Shown: positions 24,479 through 34,605 of the stretch, piece by piece
Numbering within the stretch: the stretch's first letter is position 1
Layout of the letters: the number at the start of each line of letters is the position of its first letter
From: Roseibacillus sp.
Lineage (GTDB): Bacteria; Verrucomicrobiota; Verrucomicrobiia; Verrucomicrobiales; Akkermansiaceae
DNA length: 37,903 nt
Assembly: GCA_002709395.1 (NCBI GenBank)
Contig: PAQU01000056.1
Span: 30,913 to 68,815, forward strand
Direction of reading: 5' to 3'
Translations under genes and position numbers: made by a program
The notes under the pieces: model-generated
The model's input: the letters and a program-made list of their open reading frames with translations, nothing else
Told to the model about the DNA's origin: nothing
Databases searched by the model: none

Positions 24479-27223
24479 TTAGCCCGGTGCCCGCCAGATC
24501 AGGCGCAGGGCATCGAGGCGGAGCCGGGACTGACCAAGAATCCGGATGAGCTCGTCGCGATGGTCAGTGAGATCCGCAATCTCAGCGGAAGAGATCTGAC
24601 TATTACGACTGGAGAGTTCGCGGAGGCGTTCGATTTCAGTAGTGAGTGATTTTTCAGCAGCTTTTGCGGCCTCGTCAATCTGGGTGCGAGCCTGTCCTTC
24701 AGCAATGGACTCAGCTCTCTGGAGCATGCTGGGCAGGATGTCTTTGCGGAAGACACTCTGGGAGACCAGTTTGCGAGGATTGCCGGGTTCCAGGTTCGCG
24801 GCAGGTAATCCCTCGTCGTCGCTGTGATCCTTGCCTTTGTGATCGACCACGACACGATAGGGGGTGGGTGGCAGAAAGCGCTCAGCGTGCAAGCGGGAGG
24901 GGGCAAGGCACTCCATGACAAAGTGGCATTCCAGAAGCATGGTCTTCCCTCTGGCGGTTTTCCAATGGGCGAAACTGCAGTTGCCCTGCTCCCGGGTGAG
25001 AAGTACTTCGATGGCATCCCGGAAGAGGGGATGATCCGGAGTCATGAAGGCGATATCCTCCCGGGAGAGAGCCGAGTCGCGGTCAAAGGTGGCAGAGAGC
25101 CCGTCCTCGGGAAATTCAGCGAACGCCTCGCTCAGTCGTTCTCCCCTCTGGAAGACGTAACTTCTCAGGGAGAGATCCTCGATTTCCAGTCCCAGGTGGT
25201 CAAAGAGGCGGATGACGAACTTTTCAAAGTCAGGATCCTGATCGGTATCTGAAATGTGCTGGATCAGCTTCTCAGCCTCATCCGCAGAAGGGGCTCCGAG
25301 TTCCAGAAGGCGATCATGTCCGCTGGCAAGCTCGTGTGATACGCTATCCCTCATGGTTCTGGTTCGAGAGATGAAGTCGTCGAAATCCTCCTCTTCCCGT
25401 GTTTGCCGGAGCGACCGGAACTCAGGCCCGAGGGCTACGGACAGGGTTGCTGCTCCTCTGAGGGAGTGCTCGAAGGCATCAAGACCCTCGGAATACCACC
25501 GGGCCAGAAGTTCTTCATCGCTTCCCTTGATTACGGGAACGTGAATGTTGATCACTTCCGTTTGTCCAATTCGGTCGAGTCGCCCGATGCGTTGTTCAAG
25601 AAGCTCTGGATCCTCCGGGAGGTCGAAGAGAACGAGATGGTGCGCGAACTGGAAATTCCGTCCTTCAGACCCGATTTCGGAACAAATAAGGACCCGTGCT
25701 CCCTCTGGTTCGGCGAACCATGCTGCATTGCGATCACGCTGAAGCAGGGTGAGTTCTTCATGGAAGAGAGCCACCTCGACCTGAATCCTGGCAAGGAGGA
25801 GAGAGCGGATGGACTCGGCCATTTCCATCGATTGGCAGATGAGGACTATTTTCTGACGTGGCATATCCCGGAGCAGTGCTGCCAGCCAGTCCACCCGGGT
25901 TCCCAGGGTGTTGTCGTCATCATCCGGAGCCGGTTCCAGGGTGATGAGATGGAGTTTGCGCTCGGGAAACCCACTGAGACGGTCTCTGGTATTGCGGAAC
26001 ATGACCCGCCCTGTTCCGAAACAGTCGATGAGATCCGCGATCAGTTCCTTCCGTTCGGTTTCATCATTTTCGGACAGCGATCTTGCCAGCGCTTCCGAGC
26101 GCTGTGAACGCTTCGCGATGAGTGAGAAATCCTCCTTGGTAGGCAGCTCTCCGTCCGTCAGTCGGCCGACAAGGTCAGCAAGTGGTTCGTATCCCTCTGC
26201 TTCACTCCTGAAGGAAGAGAGGTCGTCGTAGCGATCGGGATCCAGGAGTCGGAGTCGGGCAAAATGCCCGTCCGGTCCAAGCTGTTCAGGCGTGGCGGTG
26301 AGGAGGAGGACCGATTCCATGATGGAGGCAAGTGATTCCACAAGGGAGTAGGCTGGGCTGGGAGCATCAGGCCTCCACTCGAGGTGATGAGCCTCATCCA
26401 CGATCAGGAGATCGAATCCGGCTGCCCTTGCCTGGTCTGCGCGGCCTGGGTAGCCAGCCAGGAATTCGGTAGCGCAGAGAATGAGCTGGCTGTCCAGGAA
26501 CGGGTTTGCGTCATCGTCATTGCCCTGAATGGAAAGGCACCGTTCCTCATCGAAGAGGGCAAAGAGGAGATTGAATCGGCGGAGAAGCTCTACAAACCAC
26601 TGGTGAATCAATGGTTCGGGCACGAGAATGAGAACCCGGTCCGCGCGGCCAGTTAGATGAAGACGATGGAGAATGAGGCAGGCCTCAATGGTTTTTCCCA
26701 GGCCTACTTCGTCAGCGAGGAGAAGACGGGGAGAAAGGCGTCCTACGGCCTCTGAGGCGATCGCGATCTGGTGCGGAATCAGGTCTATGCGGGCACCCGT
26801 GAACCCCCGGGAAAGGGCACTTCGAAATCGGCCGTTATGCCTGAGGGCCTGGACTCTCAGATCAAAGGAACGAAGATCGTCGCACTGTGCAGCGAGCAGG
26901 CGTTCTTCCGGTTTGATGAAGCTCAGGGAGTCAAAGAGGTGCTCCTCCGGAACCTCGGTTTCTCCTGCATGATAGACATAAAGGCCATCCCGGTCCTCGA
27001 CGTGATCTACCGTGAATTCCGCCCCGGATTGATCCTTGATCCGGTCGCCTTTCTTGAAGTGGACACGGATCAGAGGAGCTGAGGAAAAAACATATTGCCG
27101 CACTTCCTCGGCTGCCGGGAAACATATTTCAACCCGATCTCCTTCTGCAGTGATCACGAGCCCGAGGCCTAGTTCCGGTTGGGAGGCGCTGGTCCATCGC
27201 TGACCGGGAAGGGGGGTGGGCAC
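24479..27223 (-). CDS. rapA: RapA, RNA polymerase-associated Swi2/Snf2 ATPase
   Basis: A 914-aa protein that follows E. coli RapA (968 aa) from end to end. The N-terminal Tudor-like region begins GQRWTSASQPELGLGLV. The helicase core shows LIPHQIAIA, Walker A DEVGLGKT (171-178), VPEPLIHQW, DEAHH (276-280), LLTATPEQLG, then LICSEIGSEGRNFQF and EQRIGRLDRIGQ in the second lobe. The C-terminal RapA-specific part includes RFLPPTPYRVVVDHKG and the closing SRLRLDALRLIW. RapA binds RNA polymerase and uses ATP to recycle it after transcription. GTG 27223 gives an N-terminus that aligns with E. coli (MPxxLGQRW), so it is the likely start. It is best known from Gammaproteobacteria. The upstream secreted-protein gene ends 47 bp away on the same strand. 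Confidence 0.95.
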   Translation of the reverse strand: MPTPLPGQRWTSASQPELGLGLVITAEGDRVEICFPAAEEVRQYVFSSAPLIRVHFKKGDRIKDQSGAEFTVDHVEDRDGLYVYHAGETEVPEEHLFDSLSFIKPEERLLAAQCDDLRSFDLRVQALRHNGRFRSALSRGFTGARIDLIPHQIAIASEAVGRLSPRLLLADEVGLGKTIEACLILHRLHLTGRADRVLILVPEPLIHQWFVELLRRFNLLFALFDEERCLSIQGNDDDANPFLDSQLILCATEFLAGYPGRADQARAAGFDLLIVDEAHHLEWRPDAPSPAYSLVESLASIMESVLLLTATPEQLGPDGHFARLRLLDPDRYDDLSSFRSEAEGYEPLADLVGRLTDGELPTKEDFSLIAKRSQRSEALARSLSENDETERKELIADLIDCFGTGRVMFRNTRDRLSGFPERKLHLITLEPAPDDDDNTLGTRVDWLAALLRDMPRQKIVLICQSMEMAESIRSLLLARIQVEVALFHEELTLLQRDRNAAWFAEPEGARVLICSEIGSEGRNFQFAHHLVLFDLPEDPELLEQRIGRLDRIGQTEVINIHVPVIKGSDEELLARWYSEGLDAFEHSLRGAATLSVALGPEFRSLRQTREEEDFDDFISRTRTMRDSVSHELASGHDRLLELGAPSADEAEKLIQHISDTDQDPDFEKFVIRLFDHLGLEIEDLSLRSYVFQRGERLSEAFAEFPEDGLSATFDRDSALSREDIAFMTPDHPLFRDAIEVLLTREQGNCSFAHWKTARGKTMLLECHFVMECLAPSRLHAERFLPPTPYRVVVDHKGKDHSDDEGLPAANLEPGNPRKLVSQSVFRKDILPSMLQRAESIAEGQARTQIDEAAKAAEKSLTTEIERLRELSSRNSQISSAEIADLTDHRDELIRILGQSRLRLDALRLIWRAPG

Positions 27224-27270
27224 AGGCGGGAGATTGAGGGGCTATCGGGGCAAGGGCAAGAGATTGCACC

Positions 27271-30018
27271 TCATCTCCTGTCGAAGCTGATTTCTACTCG
27301 GAAAAAGGTGGTTTCCGTAGGGGGATTGCCGGTGACGGTGAGTGTCTCACGCTGTCCCGATCCGGGCAGGGAGAACAAGGGGGTCCAGTTACGGAGGTCA
27401 TTGCTTTGGAAAACAGTGTAGACCCTGCCTTGAAGGGTCGGGAAGGAAAGAAGAGGCTCATCGGAATTTTCGAAAGCAGGGGTGATTGTGATTTGAAAGC
27501 GCGAATTGTGATCGAGAGGGTTGGTCTGAGTCAGCAGAAGTTCGGTCAGATTATCCTGATTATCCCCGTCGGCGTCTTCGCGGCCATCCGGTGTTCCGTC
27601 CCCATCACTGTCGCTCATCTGGGGATTGCTTCCCATTTCCTCTTCAAGAAGGTCATGGATTCCGTCGAGGTCGGTATCCTGGAGGGCGACAATGGTAATC
27701 TCATCGACTGCAATTCCTGGGATTGGCGCAGGGCTGAAGGCTTGGCCCTGGTTAAGAGCTCCGGGGGATGGTGGGCTCGAAAAACGGGTCCAGGAGAGAT
27801 CGCCATTGAGACCAAGGCTGCCCGTGGTGGCTGCCGGAACAGGGTTGCTCTGGGAGACGCCGATATCCCTGGAAGTCATCCTGATGGCTGGCCCGTCGCT
27901 GGCGGTAATCGTTCCCTCGTAGGAGAGAAACTCGAGAACTGTGCCGGAGGCCGCAATGGCAATGCCATCGGGACCGTTCTGGATCCGGGGGATGAGCTTG
28001 GAGAAAAGCCGGTGACCGGAAGGAAGAGTCTGGTCCAATGAAAAGGATGCGAGGGAGTGTTGTCCATAGACACCGCCTCCATTACCGTTATAGAGATAGA
28101 TTTCAATTTCCGGGATGGATCCTTGAAATCCCGGGGCTACCAGGATCTCCAGGAACTCGTTGAGATCAGGGCCGTCGTTGTCGTAGTGGATTTCATTGAT
28201 CCGGACATACTGCTCCATGAAAGAAGGAGGATTTCCGGGAGTTGCAGTGAATCTGAGTTCGAAGCTATCACCAGGTGCGATGGAGAGGCCTGCGAGATTT
28301 GCCCTGAGAGGAGTAGAGCGACCGCCCTCCACCGGGCCATTGTCTCCCGCAGAAGAATCCGCGGTGAAGGACAGGGAAGGAAGTGGTACCGGATTGTCAC
28401 CAATGAAGGCTTCGGCGGAAAGGGTGTCCGATCTTCCCTCTTCAAAGGCTCGCCACTGCTCTACCTTGCAGGAGATCTCGAGAGCTGAAATGGTGAGACC
28501 GGTGTCGTTCCGGAAGACGGTTGAGGCAGTGACGGGATCGGTGTTGAGAAGGAATCCGAGGGAGCCGTCATCTCCGTAGGAATAAAGTCCTGCCAGGCCG
28601 GAACCTCCGTTATTGGAGCCGCGCCAGGGACCGGGAGAAATTGTCCAGCGGGGAGGTGCGGAAAGACCATCGAAACGATTGAAATCCTCCTGAATGGCGG
28701 CCCCTGGCTGGTTGATTTCGTAGAGTGAGATGGAGCTGTCATTTACGAGGAGACGAGTCGTGTCAGAAGAAAGCCCAGGGGAACTTGCAGTAAAGATGAC
28801 TTCCCTGGTCCCGTCGACCAGGTCATCGACAACAGATATGACACTAACCGTTTTAACAGTCTCCCCATTCCCGAAGGTCACGATTTCCTGCTCTGATAAA
28901 GCCTCCCCGGGGGCCGAGGAGGAGAGGGAGACCTCGACGGATTCTCCCGGTCCGGGAGCGGAAGGAAGTTCGATGGTGAGGGTGGCAGTTCCGGGAGGGT
29001 CGGACTCAGAGATCTCGGATGGAGAGACCTCAAGGACCAGGGAGTCCTGGGATGAAAGCTTGAAGTCAGCGAATACCGCGAGGTGATCCGAGGCGTTCAT
29101 GCTTGTTCGTTCGGGTAGTGGTTGGCCGGACTTGGGTAAGCCTCCACGATTGCTGATATCAAGGACACTGTTGTAGATCTCTCCCGCGTGAGGCCGGCTT
29201 GTCAGGGAGGAGGTAGCAAGAATGAAATCAAGCTGGCTACCGCCCTGAGTGCTTGAGGACCCGTTGAGTTGCCTGGTATCGATGGCGGACATGGACCAGG
29301 GCTGGAAGTAGGAGGCCGGATCGATGTGATAGCTGACGGGAAAGGAAACGTCTTCACCAAGGTCGAAGCTTCGTGGCAGGCCGTTAGGAATAACTTCATA
29401 GACGAGGTCCCTTCCGATCAGGTTGAAGTCCCCGAGGACGATAAGGTTATCTCCCGAGGTGAAAGATTGTTCCGTGAGGTAATCGGTGGCACGTTTTAAC
29501 TCAATGGCTCTGCGAAAGGGATCGTCCTGATCGAGACAGCATTTCAAGTGCAGGGTCAGGATGGTGGGATCAGCGGCGGTTCCGGGAACATCGACGAGGA
29601 TAGCGGGGATCTGTCGAACCATGTCCCGTGCTCCTGCAGGAGACCTGATATTAGTCGCCGAGGTGAGCGGGTAGCGGCTGATAAATCCTGCGCGTAGCCC
29701 GGAGTCGAGGACTCCCTCGATCGTGGCGGCGTGGAGATGAGCATATCCAAGTGCAGTGGCGAGGTCCTCAAACGAGCTGGGAGATCCTTCAAAGTCGGTC
29801 CGGTTGAGTTCCTGGAGAGCGATGACATCGGCATCGATTCTCCTGAGGATGGCGGCAGTGGCCTCGAATCCAGTGCTTCCGGGAGCGCCCAGTCCGAATT
29901 CCACGTTCAAGGTGGCCACACGGAGGGGCGTGGCTGGCAGGTGGGGAACAGACAGGAGCAGGATTGTCGCCGTCAGGGCAGAGGCCTGCCGGAGGCAACT
30001 CGGGAAGAAAGGGGGCAT
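27271..30018 (-). CDS. Secreted endonuclease/exonuclease/phosphatase-fold multidomain protein
   Basis: A 915-aa exported protein with a signal peptide (about residues 1-30). Residues 32-335 form an EEP (DNase I-like) domain: LRVATLNVEFGLG, DADVIALQELN (catalytic Glu), LHLKCC, LIVLGDFNLIG and ASDHLAVFADF (final Asp-His). A Calx-beta-like domain follows (about 342-435), then a β-rich region, then a lamin tail domain (about 605-725, VRINEIHYDNDGPDLNEFLEI), thrombospondin-type-3 calcium repeats (DTDLDGIHDLLEEE, DSDGDGTPDGREDADGD) and a C-terminal VFQSNDLRNW domain like that of the CotH protein. It may degrade extracellular nucleic acid or remove phosphate; which one is open. It lies 47 bp upstream of rapA but is unlikely to be functionally linked. 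Confidence 0.9.
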   Translation of the reverse strand: MPPFFPSCLRQASALTATILLLSVPHLPATPLRVATLNVEFGLGAPGSTGFEATAAILRRIDADVIALQELNRTDFEGSPSSFEDLATALGYAHLHAATIEGVLDSGLRAGFISRYPLTSATNIRSPAGARDMVRQIPAILVDVPGTAADPTILTLHLKCCLDQDDPFRRAIELKRATDYLTEQSFTSGDNLIVLGDFNLIGRDLVYEVIPNGLPRSFDLGEDVSFPVSYHIDPASYFQPWSMSAIDTRQLNGSSSTQGGSQLDFILATSSLTSRPHAGEIYNSVLDISNRGGLPKSGQPLPERTSMNASDHLAVFADFKLSSQDSLVLEVSPSEISESDPPGTATLTIELPSAPGPGESVEVSLSSSAPGEALSEQEIVTFGNGETVKTVSVISVVDDLVDGTREVIFTASSPGLSSDTTRLLVNDSSISLYEINQPGAAIQEDFNRFDGLSAPPRWTISPGPWRGSNNGGSGLAGLYSYGDDGSLGFLLNTDPVTASTVFRNDTGLTISALEISCKVEQWRAFEEGRSDTLSAEAFIGDNPVPLPSLSFTADSSAGDNGPVEGGRSTPLRANLAGLSIAPGDSFELRFTATPGNPPSFMEQYVRINEIHYDNDGPDLNEFLEILVAPGFQGSIPEIEIYLYNGNGGGVYGQHSLASFSLDQTLPSGHRLFSKLIPRIQNGPDGIAIAASGTVLEFLSYEGTITASDGPAIRMTSRDIGVSQSNPVPAATTGSLGLNGDLSWTRFSSPPSPGALNQGQAFSPAPIPGIAVDEITIVALQDTDLDGIHDLLEEEMGSNPQMSDSDGDGTPDGREDADGDNQDNLTELLLTQTNPLDHNSRFQITITPAFENSDEPLLSFPTLQGRVYTVFQSNDLRNWTPLFSLPGSGQRETLTVTGNPPTETTFFRVEISFDRR

Positions 30019-30077
30019 CAGTAGTTACTCTCCATATAACCGCTGCAAGCCGGGATGTCGAACCACCTCGGAAGGCG

Positions 30078-32858
30078 CTAACCCGCCAGAATCTGGGACA
30101 GGACGTAGGGAAGGATGCCTCCGGCCCGGTAGTAGTCAATTTCGACAGGGGTATCGAGTCGGACGACGAGGGGAAAGATTTCTTCAGATCCGTCCGCTTT
30201 TTGCATCACAAGGCTCACCTCGTCCCGTGGTTGAGTTTCGTTGCTCAACCCCACGATGCTGAAGGTCGCATCATGATGGGCGCTTGCAGCGTCATAATCC
30301 GTGGCGTTCCTGAAATTGAGAGGAAGAACCCCCATGCCGATCAGGTTGGATCGATGAATCCGCTCAAAGGACTTGGTAACCACCGCCTTGACCCCAAGAA
30401 GGCGGGTTCCCTTGGCTGCCCAGTCACGGGAGGATCCCATGCCGTAGTCTTCGCCGCCTATCACAATCAGGTTCGTGCCCTCCTCGCGGTAGGCCATGCA
30501 GGCATTGTAAATGTGGGTCGGGGTGCCGTTCTTGGTCGATTTTGGGTTTTCGAGAACGGGGACGTCCTGGTCTCCGAAGTAGGTGGTGTAACCACCTTCG
30601 GCCCCGGGAACCATGAGGTTCTTGATCCGGACATTGCCGAAGGTGCCGCGGGTCATGACGCGGTCATTTCCTCGACGTGACCCAAATGAGTTGAAGGAGG
30701 CCTTCTCGACTCCGTTTGCGAGGAGATACTGGCCAGCGGGCGAATCTTCCTTGATGGCTCCTGCAGGAGAGATGTGATCAGTCGTAACGGAGTCCCCGAA
30801 AATTCCGAGCGGGCGGGCATTGGTTATGTCGGCAAGATCTGTAATTGATCCATCAAAGCCCTCGAAGAACGGAGGCAATTGGACGTAGGTGGACTTTTCG
30901 TCCCACTCGTAAGTCGCCCCTGTTTTCCCAAGGATCTCCTCCCACTTGGGGTTTGCAGCATCTACATTGCCGTAAAGAGCCTGATAGACTTCCGGTTGCA
31001 GTGCGGAGTTGAGCAAAGAGGAAACCTCGGACTGGTCTGGCCAGATATCCCTGAGGAATACCGGATTTCCTTCCTGATCGGTGCCGAGTGGCTCCTGTGT
31101 GAGGTCCAGGTCCACCCTTCCCGCTATCGCATAAGCGACTACCAGCGGGGGAGACATCAGGAAGTTCGATTTGATCGACCCGTGGATACGCGCCTCGAAA
31201 TTCCGGTTGCCGGAGAGCACCGAAGCACATACGAGGTCGCCCTCCTTGATTGCGGCATCGATAGTCGGGTGAAGGGGGCCGGCATTGCCGATGCAGGTGG
31301 TGCAGCCATAACCCACGGTATCGAATCCCAGTTCGTCCAGTTCCTCCTGCAAGCCCGTCGCCTTGAGGTATTCCGTCACCACCCGGGAACCGGGTCCCAG
31401 CGAGGCCTTTACATAGGGAGCAACCTTAAGTCCCGCCGCATTCGCGCTCCTCGCCACCAGTCCTGCGGCAAGCATCACGCTGGGATTCGAGGTATTGGTG
31501 CAGGATGTGATTGCAGCAATCAGGACTGATCCATGAGCGATTTCTGTCCGGGTGTCTGTCGCGGTTATGGTTTCTCCCTCAATAAGAGGATTGTCAAACT
31601 CTCCGGCAGGAGAGTCCAGATGGATCGCGACACGGCGATCACGTGCGCCGGACTCATACCCGAAGCCGCCCTCTGCAACGGGGGCTTCGAAAAGCGCATT
31701 GAACTTTTCTCCCAGGGCAGGGACATCAATACGGTCCTGAGGGCGCTTGGGACCTGAGACGGCTGGCACCACGGAAGCAAGATCCAGCTCCAGTTCATCA
31801 GTATAGTCGATGTCTCCCCTGTCGGGGATACCGAAGAGTTCCTGGGCCTTGAAATAGTTTTCCACAGTCTGGCACTGCTCTTCCGGGCGACCGGTGCCGC
31901 GGAGGTAATTGATCGTTTCCTCGTCTACGGGGAAGAACCCCATCGTCGCTCCATACTCCGGAGCCATATTTGCGATGGTGGCCCGGTCGGGCAGGCTCAG
32001 GGCTTTTGTTCCGGGCCCATAGAATTCGACAAACTTTCCGACCACTCCATGCTCGCGCAGCATTTCGGTGACCCGAAGGGTCAGGTCGGTGGCCGTGACT
32101 CCTTCAGCCAGTTCGCCGTGGAGGCAGACGCCCACTACCTCCGGAACCAGGAAGGTTACCGGCTGCCCGAGCATCCCAGCCTCAGCCTCGATGCCTCCGA
32201 CGCCCCAGCCAACGACCCCTACTCCATTAATCATGGTTGTGTGGGAGTCCGTGCCTACGAGGGTATCTGGATAATAAACGCCTTCTTTGGCGAGCACTCC
32301 CTTTGCGAGGTATTCCAGGTTGACCTGATGCACGATCCCGATTCCCGGGGGAACGACCGAGAAAGTCTCGAAAGCCTGTTGTCCCCATTTGCAGAACTCG
32401 TAGCGTTCCCGGTTTCGAATGAACTCGATCTCCATGTTGCGGTCCAGGGCCGCCTGGGATCCGGCAAAGTCCACTTGGACGGAGTGATCTACCACAAGAT
32501 CCACCGGGACCAGCGGTTCGACTACGGAGGGGTCGGCCCCCTGTGCGACCGCCGCATCCCGCATTGCGGCAACATCGACGAGGAGAGGGACCCCGGTGAA
32601 ATCCTGCAGGACGATGCGGGCTACCGTGAAGGGAATCTCATAAGAGCCGGGATTCCTGGCGTTCCATCCCGCAAGATTCTGCACATCTTCTTCGGTTACT
32701 TTTTTCCCGTCAACGTTGCGCAGGACGGATTCGAGGACGATCCGGATGGAGACCGGGAGGCGTGAGAGATCGGGGAACCCCTGCCCGGCAAGGGCGGGAA
32801 GAGAGTAGAATTGCCCCTCGGTGCCCGAGCCGGTTGAAAAAGTGCGGAGGGTGTCCAT
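30078..32858 (-). CDS. acnA: Aconitate hydratase AcnA
   Basis: A 926-aa enzyme from ATG 32858 that interconverts citrate and isocitrate in the TCA cycle. The three [4Fe-4S] cysteines are seen in TSCTNTS (Cys453) and YGCTTCIGN (Cys519, Cys522). Other family marks are [56 protein letters not shown] and [17 protein letters not shown] in the swivel domain. The order and length match the AcnA/IRP type (E. coli 891 aa) rather than AcnB. The open frame extends 46 codons upstream to a TTG at 32996, but that TTG lies in a promoter-like TTGACA, so ATG 32858 is preferred. Confidence 0.97.
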   Translation of the reverse strand: MDTLRTFSTGSGTEGQFYSLPALAGQGFPDLSRLPVSIRIVLESVLRNVDGKKVTEEDVQNLAGWNARNPGSYEIPFTVARIVLQDFTGVPLLVDVAAMRDAAVAQGADPSVVEPLVPVDLVVDHSVQVDFAGSQAALDRNMEIEFIRNRERYEFCKWGQQAFETFSVVPPGIGIVHQVNLEYLAKGVLAKEGVYYPDTLVGTDSHTTMINGVGVVGWGVGGIEAEAGMLGQPVTFLVPEVVGVCLHGELAEGVTATDLTLRVTEMLREHGVVGKFVEFYGPGTKALSLPDRATIANMAPEYGATMGFFPVDEETINYLRGTGRPEEQCQTVENYFKAQELFGIPDRGDIDYTDELELDLASVVPAVSGPKRPQDRIDVPALGEKFNALFEAPVAEGGFGYESGARDRRVAIHLDSPAGEFDNPLIEGETITATDTRTEIAHGSVLIAAITSCTNTSNPSVMLAAGLVARSANAAGLKVAPYVKASLGPGSRVVTEYLKATGLQEELDELGFDTVGYGCTTCIGNAGPLHPTIDAAIKEGDLVCASVLSGNRNFEARIHGSIKSNFLMSPPLVVAYAIAGRVDLDLTQEPLGTDQEGNPVFLRDIWPDQSEVSSLLNSALQPEVYQALYGNVDAANPKWEEILGKTGATYEWDEKSTYVQLPPFFEGFDGSITDLADITNARPLGIFGDSVTTDHISPAGAIKEDSPAGQYLLANGVEKASFNSFGSRRGNDRVMTRGTFGNVRIKNLMVPGAEGGYTTYFGDQDVPVLENPKSTKNGTPTHIYNACMAYREEGTNLIVIGGEDYGMGSSRDWAAKGTRLLGVKAVVTKSFERIHRSNLIGMGVLPLNFRNATDYDAASAHHDATFSIVGLSNETQPRDEVSLVMQKADGSEEIFPLVVRLDTPVEIDYYRAGGILPYVLSQILAG

Positions 32859-32967
32859 GGAGGATGTCAGATGAAATAACGGCAGGTCCGGTGTTGGAAC
32901 GGTCAGAGGGTTGTTGAATGATGAGTGCCAACCGCACCTCACCAGCTTCCTTGCCTTGGGAGCGGAG

Positions 32968-32996
32968 AGGGTAGGAATTTCGGGGAGAATTGTCAA
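32968..32996 (-). promoter_or_regulatory. Sigma-70-like promoter for acnA
   Basis: On the minus strand TTGACA (32996-32991) and TACCCT (32973-32968) are separated by exactly 17 nt. The -35 is a perfect consensus; the -10 keeps the key T, A and final T. Transcription would start near 32960, giving a leader of about 100 nt before ATG 32858. Confidence 0.5.
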
Positions 32997-33146
32997 AGGG
33001 CGAAAGGCGAACCAACCGGGATGTTCGAGATGTCATTTCTGTTTCCGCAATATTGACCGTGAAAATTCAGGACTTCGGGAAGGGGGAAGCTCTGTCCGGG
33101 TGTCGTTGACATTGCCGGGAACGAGTCGGGCTGCTCTTCTTACCGG

Positions 33147-33776
33147 GTGCTTGGTGACCTTCTGATGTTTGCGGGTGTGATTGCACTCGGACAATTCAGT
33201 CCGGGTCCTGACATGCTTCTGCTTACGAGGACCGCCCTCGCGCAGGGGAGGTCAGCGGGATGGTGGATGACGGCAGGAATTGCCACGGGCTTGTGCGTGC
33301 ATGCAACCGTGGCTGTGTTCGGAATGGCCTATCTGATGGCTCACGGGGGGTGGCTCACGGAGGCGCTCCGCTGGGCGGCGGCTCTCTACCTTGCCTATCT
33401 GGGTTGTCGCTTGCTTCCTGCCGTCCTGCTCGTAATTCACCGGGGGAGAGAGTATGAAGGAGGAGGGAGCGGGAAGGGCCAGTCCGCTTACGTGCGGGGG
33501 CTTCTCTGTAATCTTCTCAATCCGAAAGTGGTGATCATCTTTGCGGCAGTAGTGACTGATTTTGTCACCGGTGAGCGGCCTGCCTGGTGGTCTCCGGTCC
33601 TGTGGGCCATCATCGTGGGCCAGGGGTTCCTTCTCTGGTTTCTTTACGTGTGGCTCCTTCAGTTTCCTCCATTCCGGAAGGGGTATCAACGGCTAGGCCC
33701 GTGGTTCGACTCCGCCTTTGGAGCTGGGCTCCTTGCTCTTGCGGTCTTCCTCGTGATCAACCGTTCTCTGGTCTAA
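33147..33776 (+). CDS. LysE family amino-acid exporter
   Basis: A 209-aa membrane protein from GTG 33147 (ATG 33165 is in frame). It matches the LysE/RhtB family: LGQFSPGPDMLLLTRTALAQGRSAGWWMTAGIATG at the N-terminus is the family signature, followed by LRWAAALYLAYLGCRLL and GLLCNLLNPKVVIIFAAV. About six helices are predicted from hydrophobicity. Such proteins export amino acids or derivatives using the proton gradient; the substrate is not predictable. It diverges from acnA across 288 bp in which I see no gene; a TTGACA at 33106-33111 has no good -10 partner. Confidence 0.92.
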   Translation: MLGDLLMFAGVIALGQFSPGPDMLLLTRTALAQGRSAGWWMTAGIATGLCVHATVAVFGMAYLMAHGGWLTEALRWAAALYLAYLGCRLLPAVLLVIHRGREYEGGGSGKGQSAYVRGLLCNLLNPKVVIIFAAVVTDFVTGERPAWWSPVLWAIIVGQGFLLWFLYVWLLQFPPFRKGYQRLGPWFDSAFGAGLLALAVFLVINRSLV

Positions 33777-33818
33777 GCCCCCGGTTTCCACCAGTTCAGG
33801 AAAGGGCAGAGGGTGTTG

Positions 33819-34493
33819 CTACCTGTAGAGGGGAGGCTTGTGCTTTGTGAAATAGCCATCCCCAAGATAGAATGAATGGGGGTAGTCGGGAAGAGGGCCG
33901 GCATCAGGAGGTCGGGGAATATTGCGGCCAATGGTTGCGTCTTCCGGCTGGGTGGTGCCGATGTGAATCGGGGTGCCTAACTGGACGAGTTCGTAGAACT
34001 TGGGAGACACGTTCTCGTGCATGCGCAGGCAACCGTGGGTGCAGGGGTAGGGTTTCATCCACCCGGTATGGAATCCGTAGTGAGCCTTGAACTCGCACCA
34101 GTAGGGCATGGGAGTGCCCTTGAATTTCCATCCGGCGGGCTTCTTCGCAAGCCAGGTCTGGATCGCGGTGTTGCCGTTATAGGCGTAACCGTGGCTGTTG
34201 GCACGATGCTTGTGGTCCTTCTTGAAGATACGGAAGCTGCCCAGGGGGGTGGGCTTACTTGAGGTTCCCACCGCTACCGGCATGATGAGGAGAGGACGAT
34301 TTCCCTCCATGACGTAAGCCGCCTGATTCTGGATCGATACCTTGACCCTGACCTTTGAAGGGTCCGAGGGCTTGGAGGCTGGGAGATCGTAGGCAGCATA
34401 GCGGGCAGACCCTCCACCCCCCCCCGGGGAGGTCGAACATGAGATGAGGCCGAGGCTGGCACCCGCGACCAGGAGCATAAGTAGTTTTTGCAT
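33819..34493 (-). CDS. L,D-transpeptidase (YkuD) lipoprotein
   Basis: A 224-aa protein with a lipoprotein signal peptide ending in the lipobox LISC (Cys19), then a glycine-rich linker. Residues about 48-178 form the YkuD domain (VSIQNQAAYVMEGNRPLLIMPVAVGTSSKPTPLGSFRI), ending in FHTGWMKPYPCTHGCLRMH with His142, His153 and Cys155 as catalytic residues. It probably anchors to a membrane and cross-links peptidoglycan. It differs from the 19158-19865 enzyme in lacking the stalk domain and in being a lipoprotein. The last 45 residues are proline/aspartate rich and of unknown role. A homopolymeric C-tract at 34418-34426 encodes the glycine run. Confidence 0.92.
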   Translation of the reverse strand: MQKLLMLLVAGASLGLISCSTSPGGGGGSARYAAYDLPASKPSDPSKVRVKVSIQNQAAYVMEGNRPLLIMPVAVGTSSKPTPLGSFRIFKKDHKHRANSHGYAYNGNTAIQTWLAKKPAGWKFKGTPMPYWCEFKAHYGFHTGWMKPYPCTHGCLRMHENVSPKFYELVQLGTPIHIGTTQPEDATIGRNIPRPPDAGPLPDYPHSFYLGDGYFTKHKPPLYR

Positions 34494-34605
34494 GAGGAAA
34501 ATGGAGGGAATATCCGGTTCTGGATGCCCATTAGAAACCTGCTGTCCTGAAATTCAAGCACCAGCGCCCGGGAAGGGAAGTGACTGCTTTTTCCAGCGCG
34601 CTGGG

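Noticed and set aside
24337-24480. Plus-strand open stretch of about 47 codons (ending ...SAGRKRSGPA)
   Set aside because: It has no start codon with a ribosome site and no recognisable similarity.
33106-33111. TTGACA upstream of the LysE gene
   Set aside because: No -10-like hexamer lies at 16-18 nt spacing.
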